NCBI GenBank assembly: GCA_035358815.1
Contig: DAOPQC010000002.1
Span: 117,650-181,649 of the forward strand
From: Thermoanaerobaculales bacterium
GTDB lineage: Bacteria; Acidobacteriota; Thermoanaerobaculia; Thermoanaerobaculales; Sulfomarinibacteraceae
Reading direction: 5' to 3'
DNA: 64,000 bases
In this document: positions 8,999 through 17,277 of the stretch, piece by piece
How positions within the stretch are numbered: position 1 is the stretch's first letter
Layout of the letters: each line of letters starts with the position of its first letter
The notes under the pieces: generated by a model
What the model saw: the letters and a program-made list of their open reading frames with translations, nothing else
Told to the model about the DNA's origin: nothing
Databases searched by the model: none
Position numbers and translations under genes: made by a program

Positions 8999-9967
8999 TC
9001 ACCTGCGGCCCTTGAGGTCGCCGTCGGACATCGTGAACCGGTAGAACGTACCCACCGGGTCGACGATCTGGTCGATCAGCTCCTGGGCGCGCTCCTCGAC
9101 CTCGGCATCGAGCAGGGAGCCGAGCGCCCCGATGAACGCCGCCCCCTGGTCACCGGCCTCGCCGGCGGGACCGTAGCAGCCGCGGCACGGCATGTTGACC
9201 TTGGTGCACAGCGCGCCGCAGCCGCTGCGGGTGGCGGCGCCGAGGCACACGAAGCCTTGCTCCAGCAGGCACCAGCCGGGCTCCGGGATCGCCTCGTGGG
9301 GCCGCCGGAAGCCGCTGATCTTGGCCAGCCTCTTCTCGAGCGCGCACTCGTCGCACACCGACTTGCCGGTACAGCCCGCGAGCTGGGCGGGCGCGCGCGC
9401 CGGCAGTGCCCCGCTCAGGAACGCCTGGCACACCTCCCAGACCCGCGCCGCCTGCGGCGGGCAGCCCGGGATCAGGTAGTCGACCTCGACGATGTCGGAC
9501 AGCCGGAGCACCTGCGGGTAGAAGTGCGGGATCTCGAGCTCGCCGACCGCGACCTCGGTGCGCGGCCGCGGCAGCACGCCGTCCGGGTTGTCGACCGACG
9601 GGCACTCGGTGTAGCTGCGCGCAAACACCTCGTCCGGGGTCGCCAGGTTGGCGAGGGCCGGGATGCCGCCCGAGATCGCGCACGCGCCGTACGCGACCAG
9701 GGTCTTGCTCTTCTGCCGGAGCAGCCGCGCCAGCCGCTCCTGCTCCGAGTTGCGGACGCTGCCGTTGAACAGGCAGAGGTCGATGTAGCCGTCGGGGTAG
9801 CCGGCGACATGGTGGTACTTGAAGTCGGCGGCGCACGGCCAGAACACCACGTCGGCGCCGGCGACCAGCTCGAGCAGGTGGGGGCCGATCTCGAGCAGCG
9901 AGATGTCGCACCCGCCGCAGCTCCCGGCCCAGTACATCGCGATCTTGGCCTTGCTGACGGCGCTCAT
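8999..9967 (-). CDS. mvhG: [NiFe] hydrogenase small subunit (MvhG-like)
   Basis: 322 residues from the ATG at 9967, which overlaps the MvhD stop (ATGA); an in-frame ATG five codons upstream is less likely. YWAGSCGGCDISLLE carries the proximal-cluster CxxC, with YGACAISGGIPAL and VDYLIPGCPPQ completing it. Further Cys-rich segments (CTGKSVCDECALEKR; CGALCTKVNMPCRGCYGP) bind the medial and distal clusters. There is no twin-arginine signal, so the enzyme is cytoplasmic, as in group 3. It passes electrons from the NiFe site to MvhD/HdrA. Confidence 0.92.
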   Translation of the reverse strand: MSAVSKAKIAMYWAGSCGGCDISLLEIGPHLLELVAGADVVFWPCAADFKYHHVAGYPDGYIDLCLFNGSVRNSEQERLARLLRQKSKTLVAYGACAISGGIPALANLATPDEVFARSYTECPSVDNPDGVLPRPRTEVAVGELEIPHFYPQVLRLSDIVEVDYLIPGCPPQAARVWEVCQAFLSGALPARAPAQLAGCTGKSVCDECALEKRLAKISGFRRPHEAIPEPGWCLLEQGFVCLGAATRSGCGALCTKVNMPCRGCYGPAGEAGDQGAAFIGALGSLLDAEVEERAQELIDQIVDPVGTFYRFTMSDGDLKGRR

Positions 9968-10470
9968 GGCTGTGCCCCCCAAGGCTCCAGGTCATGGCCG
10001 TGGCCGACCCCCCGGGCGCGCTGGCGCCCCGGCCAGTCGAGCGGCCCGAGCGCGCGCACGCCCTCCACGGTCTCCCGCACCAAGCGCGCGAACTTCTCGC
10101 CCTCGGCCGCGCTCACCCACTCGAAGACGAAGCGGCCGGGCTCGATGCCGAACGCCTCGAGCGTCCGGCGGAGCAGCGGCATGCGCGCCATCGTCTTGTG
10201 GTTGCCGGCGATGTAGTGGCAGTCGCCGATGTGGCAGCCGCACACCATGACCCCATCGGCGCCGCGGGCGAACGCGGTCGTGATCAGCTCGGGGTCGATC
10301 CTCCCCGAGCACATCAGGCGCACGATGTGGACGTTGTGGGGGTACTTCAGGCGCGCGGTGCCGGCGTTGTCGGCGCCGGTGTACGAGCACCAGTAGCAGA
10401 GGAAGGCGATGATGCGCGGCTCCCACCCATCGGGAACGGGGGTTGCCGGGTCGGCGATCGGATCGGCCAT
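9964..10470 (-). CDS. mvhD: MvhD-type [2Fe-2S] delta subunit
   Basis: 168 residues, ATG preceded by GGAAGGAG. Five Cys in the pattern FLCYWCSYTGADNAG, RLMCSGRID, CGCHIGDCHY are characteristic of MvhD, which relays electrons between [NiFe] hydrogenase and HdrA. In Qmo complexes this domain is fused to the C-terminus of QmoB; here it is a separate gene directly after hdrA, 16 nt downstream. It overlaps mvhG by 4 bases. Confidence 0.9.
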   Translation of the reverse strand: MADPIADPATPVPDGWEPRIIAFLCYWCSYTGADNAGTARLKYPHNVHIVRLMCSGRIDPELITTAFARGADGVMVCGCHIGDCHYIAGNHKTMARMPLLRRTLEAFGIEPGRFVFEWVSAAEGEKFARLVRETVEGVRALGPLDWPGRQRARGVGHGHDLEPWGAQP

Positions 10471-10486
10471 TATTCGCTCCTTCCCA

Positions 10487-12493
10487 TCAGGCGGTGACCG
10501 CGCCCGAGCGATCGGCGAGCAGGGCATAGACCTCGGACAGCACCTGGGAGTCGGTGAACCCGGCCTGCTGAATGGCGTTGCTCGGGCAGGCCGCAGCGCA
10601 GGTGCCGCACCCGGTGCAGAGGGCCTGGTTGACGTTGGCGATCCGCTTCGCGATGTCGCGGGTGATCGCCCCGTACGGGCACACCAGGAGGCAGGTCTGG
10701 CACCCGGTGCACAGCTCCTCGTTCACCCGGGCCGTGAATGGGTCCATCTCGACCTGGCCCTGGGCAATCAGGGCGGCAGCCTTGGACGCGGCGGCAGACG
10801 CCGCACCGCAGGCCTCGGTGATGTCCATCGGCCCCTGGCAGCAGCCGGCGAGAAAGACGCCGGAGACCGCCAGCTCCACCGGCCGCAGCTTGGGGTGGAC
10901 CTCGAGCAGGAAGCTGTCGTAGCCGACCGCGCAGCGGTACATGCCGACCAGCTCGCTGATGTCGTGCGGGTTGACGCCGGTGGCGAGCACCAGCAGGTCG
11001 AGCGGCAGCTCGATGTCGAGTCTGTCGGTGAGCAAGTCCTGGACCCGCACCAGCAGCGGCGAGTCGCCACGCGGATTCTTCTCCACCCGCGGCGGGTGGT
11101 GGGGGTCGAACCGGATGAACAGCGCCCCGGCCTCGGAGGCCCGCTCGTAGAACTCCTCGTGGCCCCGGCCGTAGGTGCGGATGTCCTGGTAGAGGTTGTA
11201 GATCGTCGCGTCCGGGTGGTGGCCCTTGATGGTCAGCGCGGCGTGCAGGGCGCCGGTGCAGCAGGTGCGCGCGCAGTAATCCTTGACCTTGCCGTCCGGC
11301 TGGCGCTGGTTGACGCCCTCGATCTGGCGGGCGCCGACGCAGTAGATGAAGCCGATGCGCGGCCGGCGGGCGCCGTCGAGCGGCAGCTGGCCGCCGGTCG
11401 GCCCCTCGGGGTCGAGATAGCGGATCAGCTGCTGGAGCGTGACCACGCGCGGGAAGATGCCGTAGCCGTACTCGCCGTACAGCGGCTCGTACGGGTCGTA
11501 GCCGGTGGCGAGCACGATCACGCCGGTCCGCACCTCCACCTCGTGCGGCTCCTCGTCGAGCTCGATCCCCTTGCCGCCGACCGCCCACACGCACTTGCCG
11601 CACTTGGTGCAGGTGTGCCAGTCGATCGCCGGCATCGGCGGCCAGCACCCCGGGTAGGCCATGTAGATCGCCTTGCGCTTCGACAGCCCGAAGTCGAACT
11701 CGTTGACCGTCTCCTCGGGGCACGCGGCGATCGCGTTGCCGCGGAAGGCGAGACGCTCGTTGACGCCGCGCGGGGTGATCCGGACCCGGGTGCGGAAGTC
11801 ACCAACCACGCCCTCGGAGCCGATCACCTGACCGTTCGTGATCACCCTGATCAAGGGGTGGCTGACCACATCCTGGATCAGCGGTTGGAGCAGGTCGCGC
11901 GCCTTCTCTCCGGTCGGGAAGACGGTGTCGAGCTGGGCCATCCGGCCGCCCAGGAACGACCGGCTCTCGACCAGGGTCACCTTCATGTTGCGCTGGGCGA
12001 GATCGCGCGCCGCCACCATGCCGGCCACGCCACCGCCGATCACCAGGGCAGCGGGCTCGATCGCGATCCGCCGCTTGTCGAGCGCGGTCAGATGGTGGGC
12101 GCGCTGGACCGCTGCGGTGACCAGCCGGGTCGCCTTCGCCGTCGCGCCGACCGGGTCCTCGGTGACCCACGAAACCTGCTCGCGAACGTTGACGTGCTCG
12201 AACAGGAACTGGTTCAGGCCGGCCCGCTCGATCGCCCGGCGGAACGTCATCTGGTGCAGCGTCGGCGAGCAGGCGGCGACGATGACCCGGTTCAGGCCGT
12301 GCTCCTTGATCGAGCTTTCGACCAGCGCCTGCCCGGGGTCCGAGCAGACGAACATGTGGGTCGTCGCCAGCACCACCCCGGGCAGCTTGCCCACCTCCTC
12401 GGCGACGTGGTGCACGTCGACGACGTCGGCGATGTTGCCGCCGCAGTGACAGACGAAGACACCGATCCGAGCTCCGCTCGAAGCCTGGCTCAT
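10487..12493 (-). CDS. hdrA: HdrA-like flavin iron-sulfur subunit
   Basis: 668 residues, ATG preceded by AAGGAG. The N-terminal domain (FVCHCGGNIADVVDV, AACSPTLHQMTFRRA) and FAD-binding GGGVAGMVAARDLAQRNMKV are canonical HdrA; the C-terminus has two intact ferredoxin motifs (CTGCQTCLLVCP, CTGCGTCAAACP). Odd: the two central clusters are eroded. One keeps only ACPEE; the other reads CTKCGKCVWAV, lacking the fourth Cys. The 'SRVCC'-type site is CARTCC. With MvhD it equals a split QmoB. First gene of the eight-gene operon, behind the promoter at 12645-12673 and a leader of about 145 nt. Confidence 0.88.
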   Translation of the reverse strand: MSQASSGARIGVFVCHCGGNIADVVDVHHVAEEVGKLPGVVLATTHMFVCSDPGQALVESSIKEHGLNRVIVAACSPTLHQMTFRRAIERAGLNQFLFEHVNVREQVSWVTEDPVGATAKATRLVTAAVQRAHHLTALDKRRIAIEPAALVIGGGVAGMVAARDLAQRNMKVTLVESRSFLGGRMAQLDTVFPTGEKARDLLQPLIQDVVSHPLIRVITNGQVIGSEGVVGDFRTRVRITPRGVNERLAFRGNAIAACPEETVNEFDFGLSKRKAIYMAYPGCWPPMPAIDWHTCTKCGKCVWAVGGKGIELDEEPHEVEVRTGVIVLATGYDPYEPLYGEYGYGIFPRVVTLQQLIRYLDPEGPTGGQLPLDGARRPRIGFIYCVGARQIEGVNQRQPDGKVKDYCARTCCTGALHAALTIKGHHPDATIYNLYQDIRTYGRGHEEFYERASEAGALFIRFDPHHPPRVEKNPRGDSPLLVRVQDLLTDRLDIELPLDLLVLATGVNPHDISELVGMYRCAVGYDSFLLEVHPKLRPVELAVSGVFLAGCCQGPMDITEACGAASAAASKAAALIAQGQVEMDPFTARVNEELCTGCQTCLLVCPYGAITRDIAKRIANVNQALCTGCGTCAAACPSNAIQQAGFTDSQVLSEVYALLADRSGAVTA

Positions 12494-12644
12494 ATCGTCG
12501 GCTCCTTGTGGTGGGGAAGAAGACCCTCGACGCCTCCGCCGGGTCGCCGGCCGCAGCCGGCGCTGCCCAGCCGCCCAAGCAACTGCACGCTCACGGTCCC
12601 CCCCTCTGGTCTGTCCGGCACGAGCGCGCACGAAGGTCTCAGTC

Positions 12645-12673
12645 AGTATGCCGCGGCGCGCCAGGGGTGTCAA
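12645..12673 (-). promoter_or_regulatory. sigma70-type promoter of the hydrogenase-Qmo operon
   Basis: On the minus strand a perfect -35 TTGACA (12668-12673) and a -10 CATACT (12645-12650, 4 of 6) are separated by 17 bp, in the 326-bp divergent gap between hdrA and the response regulator. Transcription would begin near 12638, leaving a leader of about 145 nt. No terminator-like or riboswitch structure was recognised in the leader. On the plus strand a weaker GTGACT/TAATAC pair (12690-12718) might serve the response regulator. Confidence 0.55.
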
Positions 12674-12819
12674 CCGCGCCGGCGGCCCCGTGACTGGGCC
12701 GCCGAACTGTGGTAATACTTCTGGTCACGACAAGCGTGGGAGCTCGATCGAGGGGCACCGACAGCCGCCGCACCGAGACGCCGCGGGGCAGGCGTCTGTC
12801 ACTCCCCGGGGAGGCAGCC

Positions 12820-13251
12820 GTGACCGCCAAGGAGACCGTGCTGATCGTCGATGACGACGTGGATCTGGTCGAGTCGCTGCGGATGTTCCTAGAGCGCGGG
12901 GGCTACGCCGTACGGACGGCCCATGACGCGGAAACCGGGCTCGAGCGGGTCGACGGGGACCGCCCTGACCTCATCCTGCTCGACGTCATGATGCCGGAGT
13001 CGACCGAGGGATTCCAGTTCATCTGGAGGCTACGCCAGCGCGACGAGGAGTACTTCCGCAAGGTGCCGGTGATCATGCTGACGTCGGTGGTGGAGCGCAC
13101 CGGGCTGCGCTTCTACCCGGCGAGCGAGGGCGGCAGCTACCCGGCCGGCGACCCCGCTCCGGTCCAGGACTTCATCGACAAGTCGGTGGAGCCCGACGTC
13201 CTCCTCGAACGGGTGCGCGCCGCGCTTGTCGCCGCCTGGCGCAAGGGCTGA
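12820..13251 (+). CDS. single-domain response regulator
   Basis: 143 residues from GTG at 12820, chosen for the GGGGAGG 6 nt upstream. A CheY-like receiver: acidic pocket D11-D13, phospho-acceptor D55 in LILLDVMMPE, T88 and K121. Between strand 4 and strand 5 there is an insert of about 20 residues (RTGLRFYPASEGG and onward) rich in Gly and Pro, longer than in CheY. No output domain. It is divergent from the hydrogenase operon and may signal to it, but no DNA-binding part or partner kinase is adjacent. Confidence 0.85.
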   Translation: MTAKETVLIVDDDVDLVESLRMFLERGGYAVRTAHDAETGLERVDGDRPDLILLDVMMPESTEGFQFIWRLRQRDEEYFRKVPVIMLTSVVERTGLRFYPASEGGSYPAGDPAPVQDFIDKSVEPDVLLERVRAALVAAWRKG

Positions 13252-13359
13252 CGCCGCCCCTCCCGCCGTCCGTCGCCCGCTGGCGCCGAGCCGGCGCGAC
13301 GTCCCGCCTGCCGGGTGACACCGCCGCTCCGGGAACGTATCGTGGGCGCGGAGGATGCC

Positions 13360-14835
13360 ATGGACGCCAACAGCGGCCACTGGGACGCGGAGCTCTTCCG
13401 GCGCGAGGGGCACCGGATGGTGGACTGGATCGCGGGCTACCTGGACGGGGGCAGCCGCAGCTACCCGGTGCTGGCCCGGGTCGCTCCCGGCGACGTCGCG
13501 GGGCGGCTGCCGAAGACGATGCCGGCGGCGGCCGAGGACCCAGCGGTTGTCTGGCAGGACTTCCTCGACGTCGTCCTGCCCGGCGTGACGCACTGGAACC
13601 ACCCCGGGTTCATGGCCTACTTCGGCATCACCGGCTCGGGGCCGGGCATCCTCGGCGAGCTGCTCGCGGCCGCGCTCAACGTCAACGCCATGCTCTGGCG
13701 CACCTGCCCGTCCGCGACCGAGCTCGAGCTCGAGGTCCTGCAGTGGCTGCGCCGGGCGCTCGCGCTCCCGGACGAGTTCTTCGGCTTCCTCACCGACACC
13801 GCGTCGGTGTCCTCCATGCTCGGCCTGGCGGCGGCCCGCGAGGCCGCCGATCTCGACATTCGCCAGCGCGGCATGAGCGGCCGCCCCGACCTGCCGGGGC
13901 TGCGCGTCTACGCCTCCGACCAGTCCCATTCCTCGATCGCCAAGGCCTGCGTCGCCCTCGGGCTGGGCCTCGACGGCTACCGCCCGATCCCCCACGACGC
14001 CGACTACCGGATGGACACCCGGGCCCTCGCCGCGGCGATCGCCGGCGACCGCCGGGCGGGCCTGCGGCCGGTCGCGGTGGTTGCCACCGTCGGCACGACC
14101 TCCACGACCTCGGTCGACCCGGTGCGGGAGATCGCGGCGATCTGCGCCGACCACGGCCTGTGGCTGCATTGCGACGCCGCCTACGCCGGCACCGCCGCGC
14201 TGGTCCCGGAGCTGCGGTGGGCGCTCGACGGCTGCGAGCACGCCGACAGCTTCGTCTTCAACCCCCACAAGTGGATGTTCACGCCGATCGACTGCTCGGC
14301 CCTCTACACCCGCCACCGCGAGCTGTTCCGGCGCGCCTTCTCGCTGGTCCCGGAGTACCTGACGACCCCGCTCGGCGGCAGTGGGCACGCGGTCGACCTG
14401 ATGGACTACGGCGTCCAGCTCGGGCGCCGGTTCCGCGCCCTGAAGCTGTGGTGGGTGCTGCGCTGCTTCGGCCTCGACGGCATCCGCGACCGGCTGCGCG
14501 AGCACATCCGGCTCGCCCAGGGGTTCGCCGCCTTCATCGACGCCGAGCCGGCCTTCGAGCGGATGGCGCCGGCGCCGTTCTCGGTGGTCTGCTTCCGCGC
14601 GCGGCCCAGAGGCCTCGAGGGCGCGGAGCTCGACCGCTTCAACCTCCACCTGCTCGAGCGCGTCAACGCGTCGGGAGAGGTCTTCCTCTCGCACACCCGT
14701 CTCGACGGCGGCATCGCGCTGCACCTCGCCATCGGCAACCTCGGCACCACCGGGAGGGACGTCGAGCGCTGCCAGGAGCTCTTGCTCGCGGGCTTCAGCG
14801 AGCTGGCGGAGCAGCGCATCACCGCCCGGGGCTGA
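13360..14835 (+). CDS. PLP-dependent group II (aromatic amino acid-type) decarboxylase
   Basis: 491 residues, ATG with GGAGG 5-6 nt upstream. The PLP lysine lies in SFVFNPHKWMFTP; WLHCDAAYAGTAAL, HWNHPGFMAYF and the YASDQSHSSIAKA stretch match aromatic-L-amino-acid/tyrosine decarboxylases of fold type I. Length is that of the family (about 480). It would decarboxylate an aromatic amino acid to an amine; the exact substrate cannot be read from sequence. It starts 108 nt after the response regulator, with no obvious functional link. Confidence 0.88.
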   Translation: MDANSGHWDAELFRREGHRMVDWIAGYLDGGSRSYPVLARVAPGDVAGRLPKTMPAAAEDPAVVWQDFLDVVLPGVTHWNHPGFMAYFGITGSGPGILGELLAAALNVNAMLWRTCPSATELELEVLQWLRRALALPDEFFGFLTDTASVSSMLGLAAAREAADLDIRQRGMSGRPDLPGLRVYASDQSHSSIAKACVALGLGLDGYRPIPHDADYRMDTRALAAAIAGDRRAGLRPVAVVATVGTTSTTSVDPVREIAAICADHGLWLHCDAAYAGTAALVPELRWALDGCEHADSFVFNPHKWMFTPIDCSALYTRHRELFRRAFSLVPEYLTTPLGGSGHAVDLMDYGVQLGRRFRALKLWWVLRCFGLDGIRDRLREHIRLAQGFAAFIDAEPAFERMAPAPFSVVCFRARPRGLEGAELDRFNLHLLERVNASGEVFLSHTRLDGGIALHLAIGNLGTTGRDVERCQELLLAGFSELAEQRITARG

Positions 14836-14874
14836 CCGCCGGCCGGCTGAAGCGCGAAACGGCGGGCCCCGCGC

Positions 14875-16170
14875 CTAGCCGTCGCGGTAGAGGCGTCGCG
14901 TCCAGGCGGCGAGCAGCACGGCGAACGACAGCAGGCCGGCGCCGGCCGCCTGGTGGGCGGTGGCGAGGGTGACCTCGAGGGTGGTGGGCTGGCCGACCAC
15001 CGCACGGCCCTGGGTGACCGCCAGCGCGGCGATGCCGAGGGCGACCTGGACGGCGACCAGGCTCATCAGCGCCTGGCCGAGCCGCTCGACCGGCCGGCTT
15101 CCCTGGTAGAGCCCCCACGCGCGGGCGCCGGCGGCGATCGCCACGATCGTCACGATCGCGGCGAGGGTGATGTGGATGAGCAGCCCCTGCGCCAGGTGGC
15201 GCTGGATCGCACCGAGCACCAGCTGTACCAGCAGCGCGCCGATCAGCCCCGCCTGGAGGGCCCGGTCGCCCGCGGCTGACGGCCTCGGCTCGGGCGCAGG
15301 TGCGCTTCGCCAGCGGCGGCTGGTCACGGCGGCCAGCGCCACCATCAGCGCCAGGAAGACCTGGCCCAGGACCCCGTGCAGGACCGCGAGCCCGATGCTC
15401 GGCGCCATGTCCTCGGCGGCGGTCGACAGCGTGAGCCGCCCGGTGACCCGGAGCCCGCCGAGCAGCCCCTGGGCCGCGACCACCACCACCGCCAGCGCGC
15501 TCGCCACCCGCACCCACGACCGCGCATCCGTCCGCCACAGCCGGACCGCGACCGCCAGCGTTGCCAGGCCGACCAGCGTCCCGAACAGCCGGTGCGCGTG
15601 CTCGTAGAAGATGCCGCCGGTCATCCGCGAGAGCGGGTAGAGGAACATGTTCGAGCCGAAGGTGTTCGGCCAGTCGACCACGGCCAGGCCGGCCTCGTTG
15701 CTGGTCACCAGACCGCCGGCGACGACCAGCAGGAAGGACGCGGCGACAGCCACCTTGGTCAGCATCGCCGTCCAGTCGGTTTCGGCGGGGAGAGCCCCCG
15801 CCGCCGAGGCCAGCGCCGCGGACGCGCCCGCCAGCGCCGCCACCGCGGCCACCGAGGCCGGCACCCACCACAGCATCGCCCACCGGGGGCCGCCGTCCGG
15901 CCCGACGATCAGGCTGCCGAGGATCAGCAGGTTGACCAGGCCCGCGACCGCGCCGCCGGCCACCCCGGCGCCCCAGCGCGCGGTCCGGCGGCCGGCGAAC
16001 CACCCCCACCCCACTACCGCCGCGAGCATCGCGAGCGCGATCACGGCGCTCGGCGCCATCACGGCCGGCAGCCGGCCGACATAGGCGATCGCCCACATGG
16101 TGACCGCCGTGGCGAGTCCGAGGGCCACTGCGGAGCCTCGATCGGTGCGCGGGTCGCGGGCAGCTGGCAT
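14875..16170 (-). CDS. ctaA: haem A synthase, CtaA/Cox15 family
   Basis: 431 residues, ATG preceded by GGGAGG. After three or four extra N-terminal membrane helices (residues ~1-110) the protein has the Cox15/CtaA signature GGLVTSNEAGLAVVDWPNTF and the haem-ligand segment EHAHRLFG, then a second half with further His-containing helices (AVLHGVLGQ, LIHITLAAI, TAHQAAGAG). It oxidises the C8 methyl of haem O to give haem A for cytochrome oxidase. It is divergent from the haem O synthase gene, from which it is separated by 92 nt. Confidence 0.88.
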   Translation of the reverse strand: MPAARDPRTDRGSAVALGLATAVTMWAIAYVGRLPAVMAPSAVIALAMLAAVVGWGWFAGRRTARWGAGVAGGAVAGLVNLLILGSLIVGPDGGPRWAMLWWVPASVAAVAALAGASAALASAAGALPAETDWTAMLTKVAVAASFLLVVAGGLVTSNEAGLAVVDWPNTFGSNMFLYPLSRMTGGIFYEHAHRLFGTLVGLATLAVAVRLWRTDARSWVRVASALAVVVVAAQGLLGGLRVTGRLTLSTAAEDMAPSIGLAVLHGVLGQVFLALMVALAAVTSRRWRSAPAPEPRPSAAGDRALQAGLIGALLVQLVLGAIQRHLAQGLLIHITLAAIVTIVAIAAGARAWGLYQGSRPVERLGQALMSLVAVQVALGIAALAVTQGRAVVGQPTTLEVTLATAHQAAGAGLLSFAVLLAAWTRRLYRDG

Positions 16171-16208
16171 GGTCGCCTCCCGTGAAATGGGCGCGCCGGC
16201 GCCCAGGT

Positions 16209-16214
16209 TATACT
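16209..16214 (+). promoter_or_regulatory. possible -10 box of ctaB
   Basis: TATACT lies in the 92-bp ctaA-ctaB divergent gap, about 48 nt before the ctaB GTG. On the other strand the same bases overlap TATAAC, so they could serve ctaA as well. No good -35 is present at 16-18 bp on either side, so the call is weak. Confidence 0.3.
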
Positions 16215-16262
16215 TGCGGCGTCCGCGCCAATGATCGCAGACTCGGGCGCGATTTTGACACC

Positions 16263-17270
16263 GTGACCATCCCGACCTCGACTGCCGCCGGTGCTGCCGC
16301 CGGCGCGAGCGCGCGTCCCCGGCTCGCGCTGGTCTCGGCCTACCTCGAGCTGGCCAAGGCGCGGCTTGCCGCGCTCGTGGTGCTGACCGCCGTCGTCGGC
16401 TACCTGCTCGGGGCCGCCGGCTGGTCCGGCCCCGCCACCCTGCTGTGGACGGCGGTCGGCACGGCGCTGTCCGCCTTCGGGGCCAACATCTTCAACCAGC
16501 TCGCCGAGCACGACCGCGACCGCCGGATGCTGCGCACCCGTAGCCGGCCCCTGCCCTCGGGCCGGGTCGGCCGCGGCCAGGCGGCCGGCTGGGCGGCGGC
16601 GTCGTGCCTCGCGGGGCTGGCGATCCTCGCAGCCGGCGCCAACCTGCTGACGGCCGGCCTGTCGCTGCTCACGATCCTGCTCTACGTCGGGGTCTACACC
16701 CCGCTCAAGGCCCGCACCCCGCTCAACACCGTGGTCGGCGCGGTGGTCGGGGCGGTGCCGCCGATGATGGGCTGGGCCGCGGCCACCGGACGCCTGGGCC
16801 TCGGGGCGTGGATCCTGGGCGGCATCCTGTTCGTCTGGCAGATCCCGCACTTCCTGGCGCTGGCGTGGCTCCACCGGGACGACTACGCGCGGGGGGGATT
16901 CAGGATGCTCCCCGCGGTCGACCGGCCGGGCGACCTGACGGCACGGCTGGCCCTGCTCTACATCCTCTCGCTGCTCCCGGTGACCGCCGCGCTGGCGCTG
17001 GCCGGGGTCTCCGGCGGCGGCTTCCTGGTCGCGTCGCAGCTGCTCGGCCTCGGCTTCGCTGCCGTCGGCTGGCGGTTCCTGAGGCTGCGCTCCGAGCCGG
17101 CGGCCCGCCGGCTGTTCCTGGCCAGCATCCTCTACCTGCCGCTGCTGATGGCCGCGATGGTGGCCGACATGGGCGACGGGCGCTCGCCGCTGGACCGCCC
17201 GGCCTCACCGATCACGGTCGCGCTGACGGTCGCCGCGGACGGCCCGCCGGGCGGCGGCATCGGCCGCTGA
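16263..17270 (+). CDS. ctaB: protoheme IX farnesyltransferase (haem O synthase)
   Basis: 335 residues from GTG at 16263; no clear Shine-Dalgarno, and an in-frame ATG at 16182 would add 27 basic residues. Membrane UbiA-superfamily protein: the first Asp-rich motif is NIFNQLAEHDRDRRMLRTRS, and the second region reads WLHRDDYARGGFRMLP, both typical of CtaB/Cox10. It transfers a farnesyl group to haem B to give haem O, the substrate of CtaA encoded divergently. DUF3179 follows after 7 nt. Confidence 0.9.
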   Translation: MTIPTSTAAGAAAGASARPRLALVSAYLELAKARLAALVVLTAVVGYLLGAAGWSGPATLLWTAVGTALSAFGANIFNQLAEHDRDRRMLRTRSRPLPSGRVGRGQAAGWAAASCLAGLAILAAGANLLTAGLSLLTILLYVGVYTPLKARTPLNTVVGAVVGAVPPMMGWAAATGRLGLGAWILGGILFVWQIPHFLALAWLHRDDYARGGFRMLPAVDRPGDLTARLALLYILSLLPVTAALALAGVSGGGFLVASQLLGLGFAAVGWRFLRLRSEPAARRLFLASILYLPLLMAAMVADMGDGRSPLDRPASPITVALTVAADGPPGGGIGR

Positions 17271-17277
17271 GGCCGCC

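Noticed and set aside
4149..12493. Sulfate-reduction (Apr-Qmo) locus
   Set aside because: No aprA/aprB, sat or dsr genes; the [NiFe] subunits are fully conserved, so H2 is the evident substrate.
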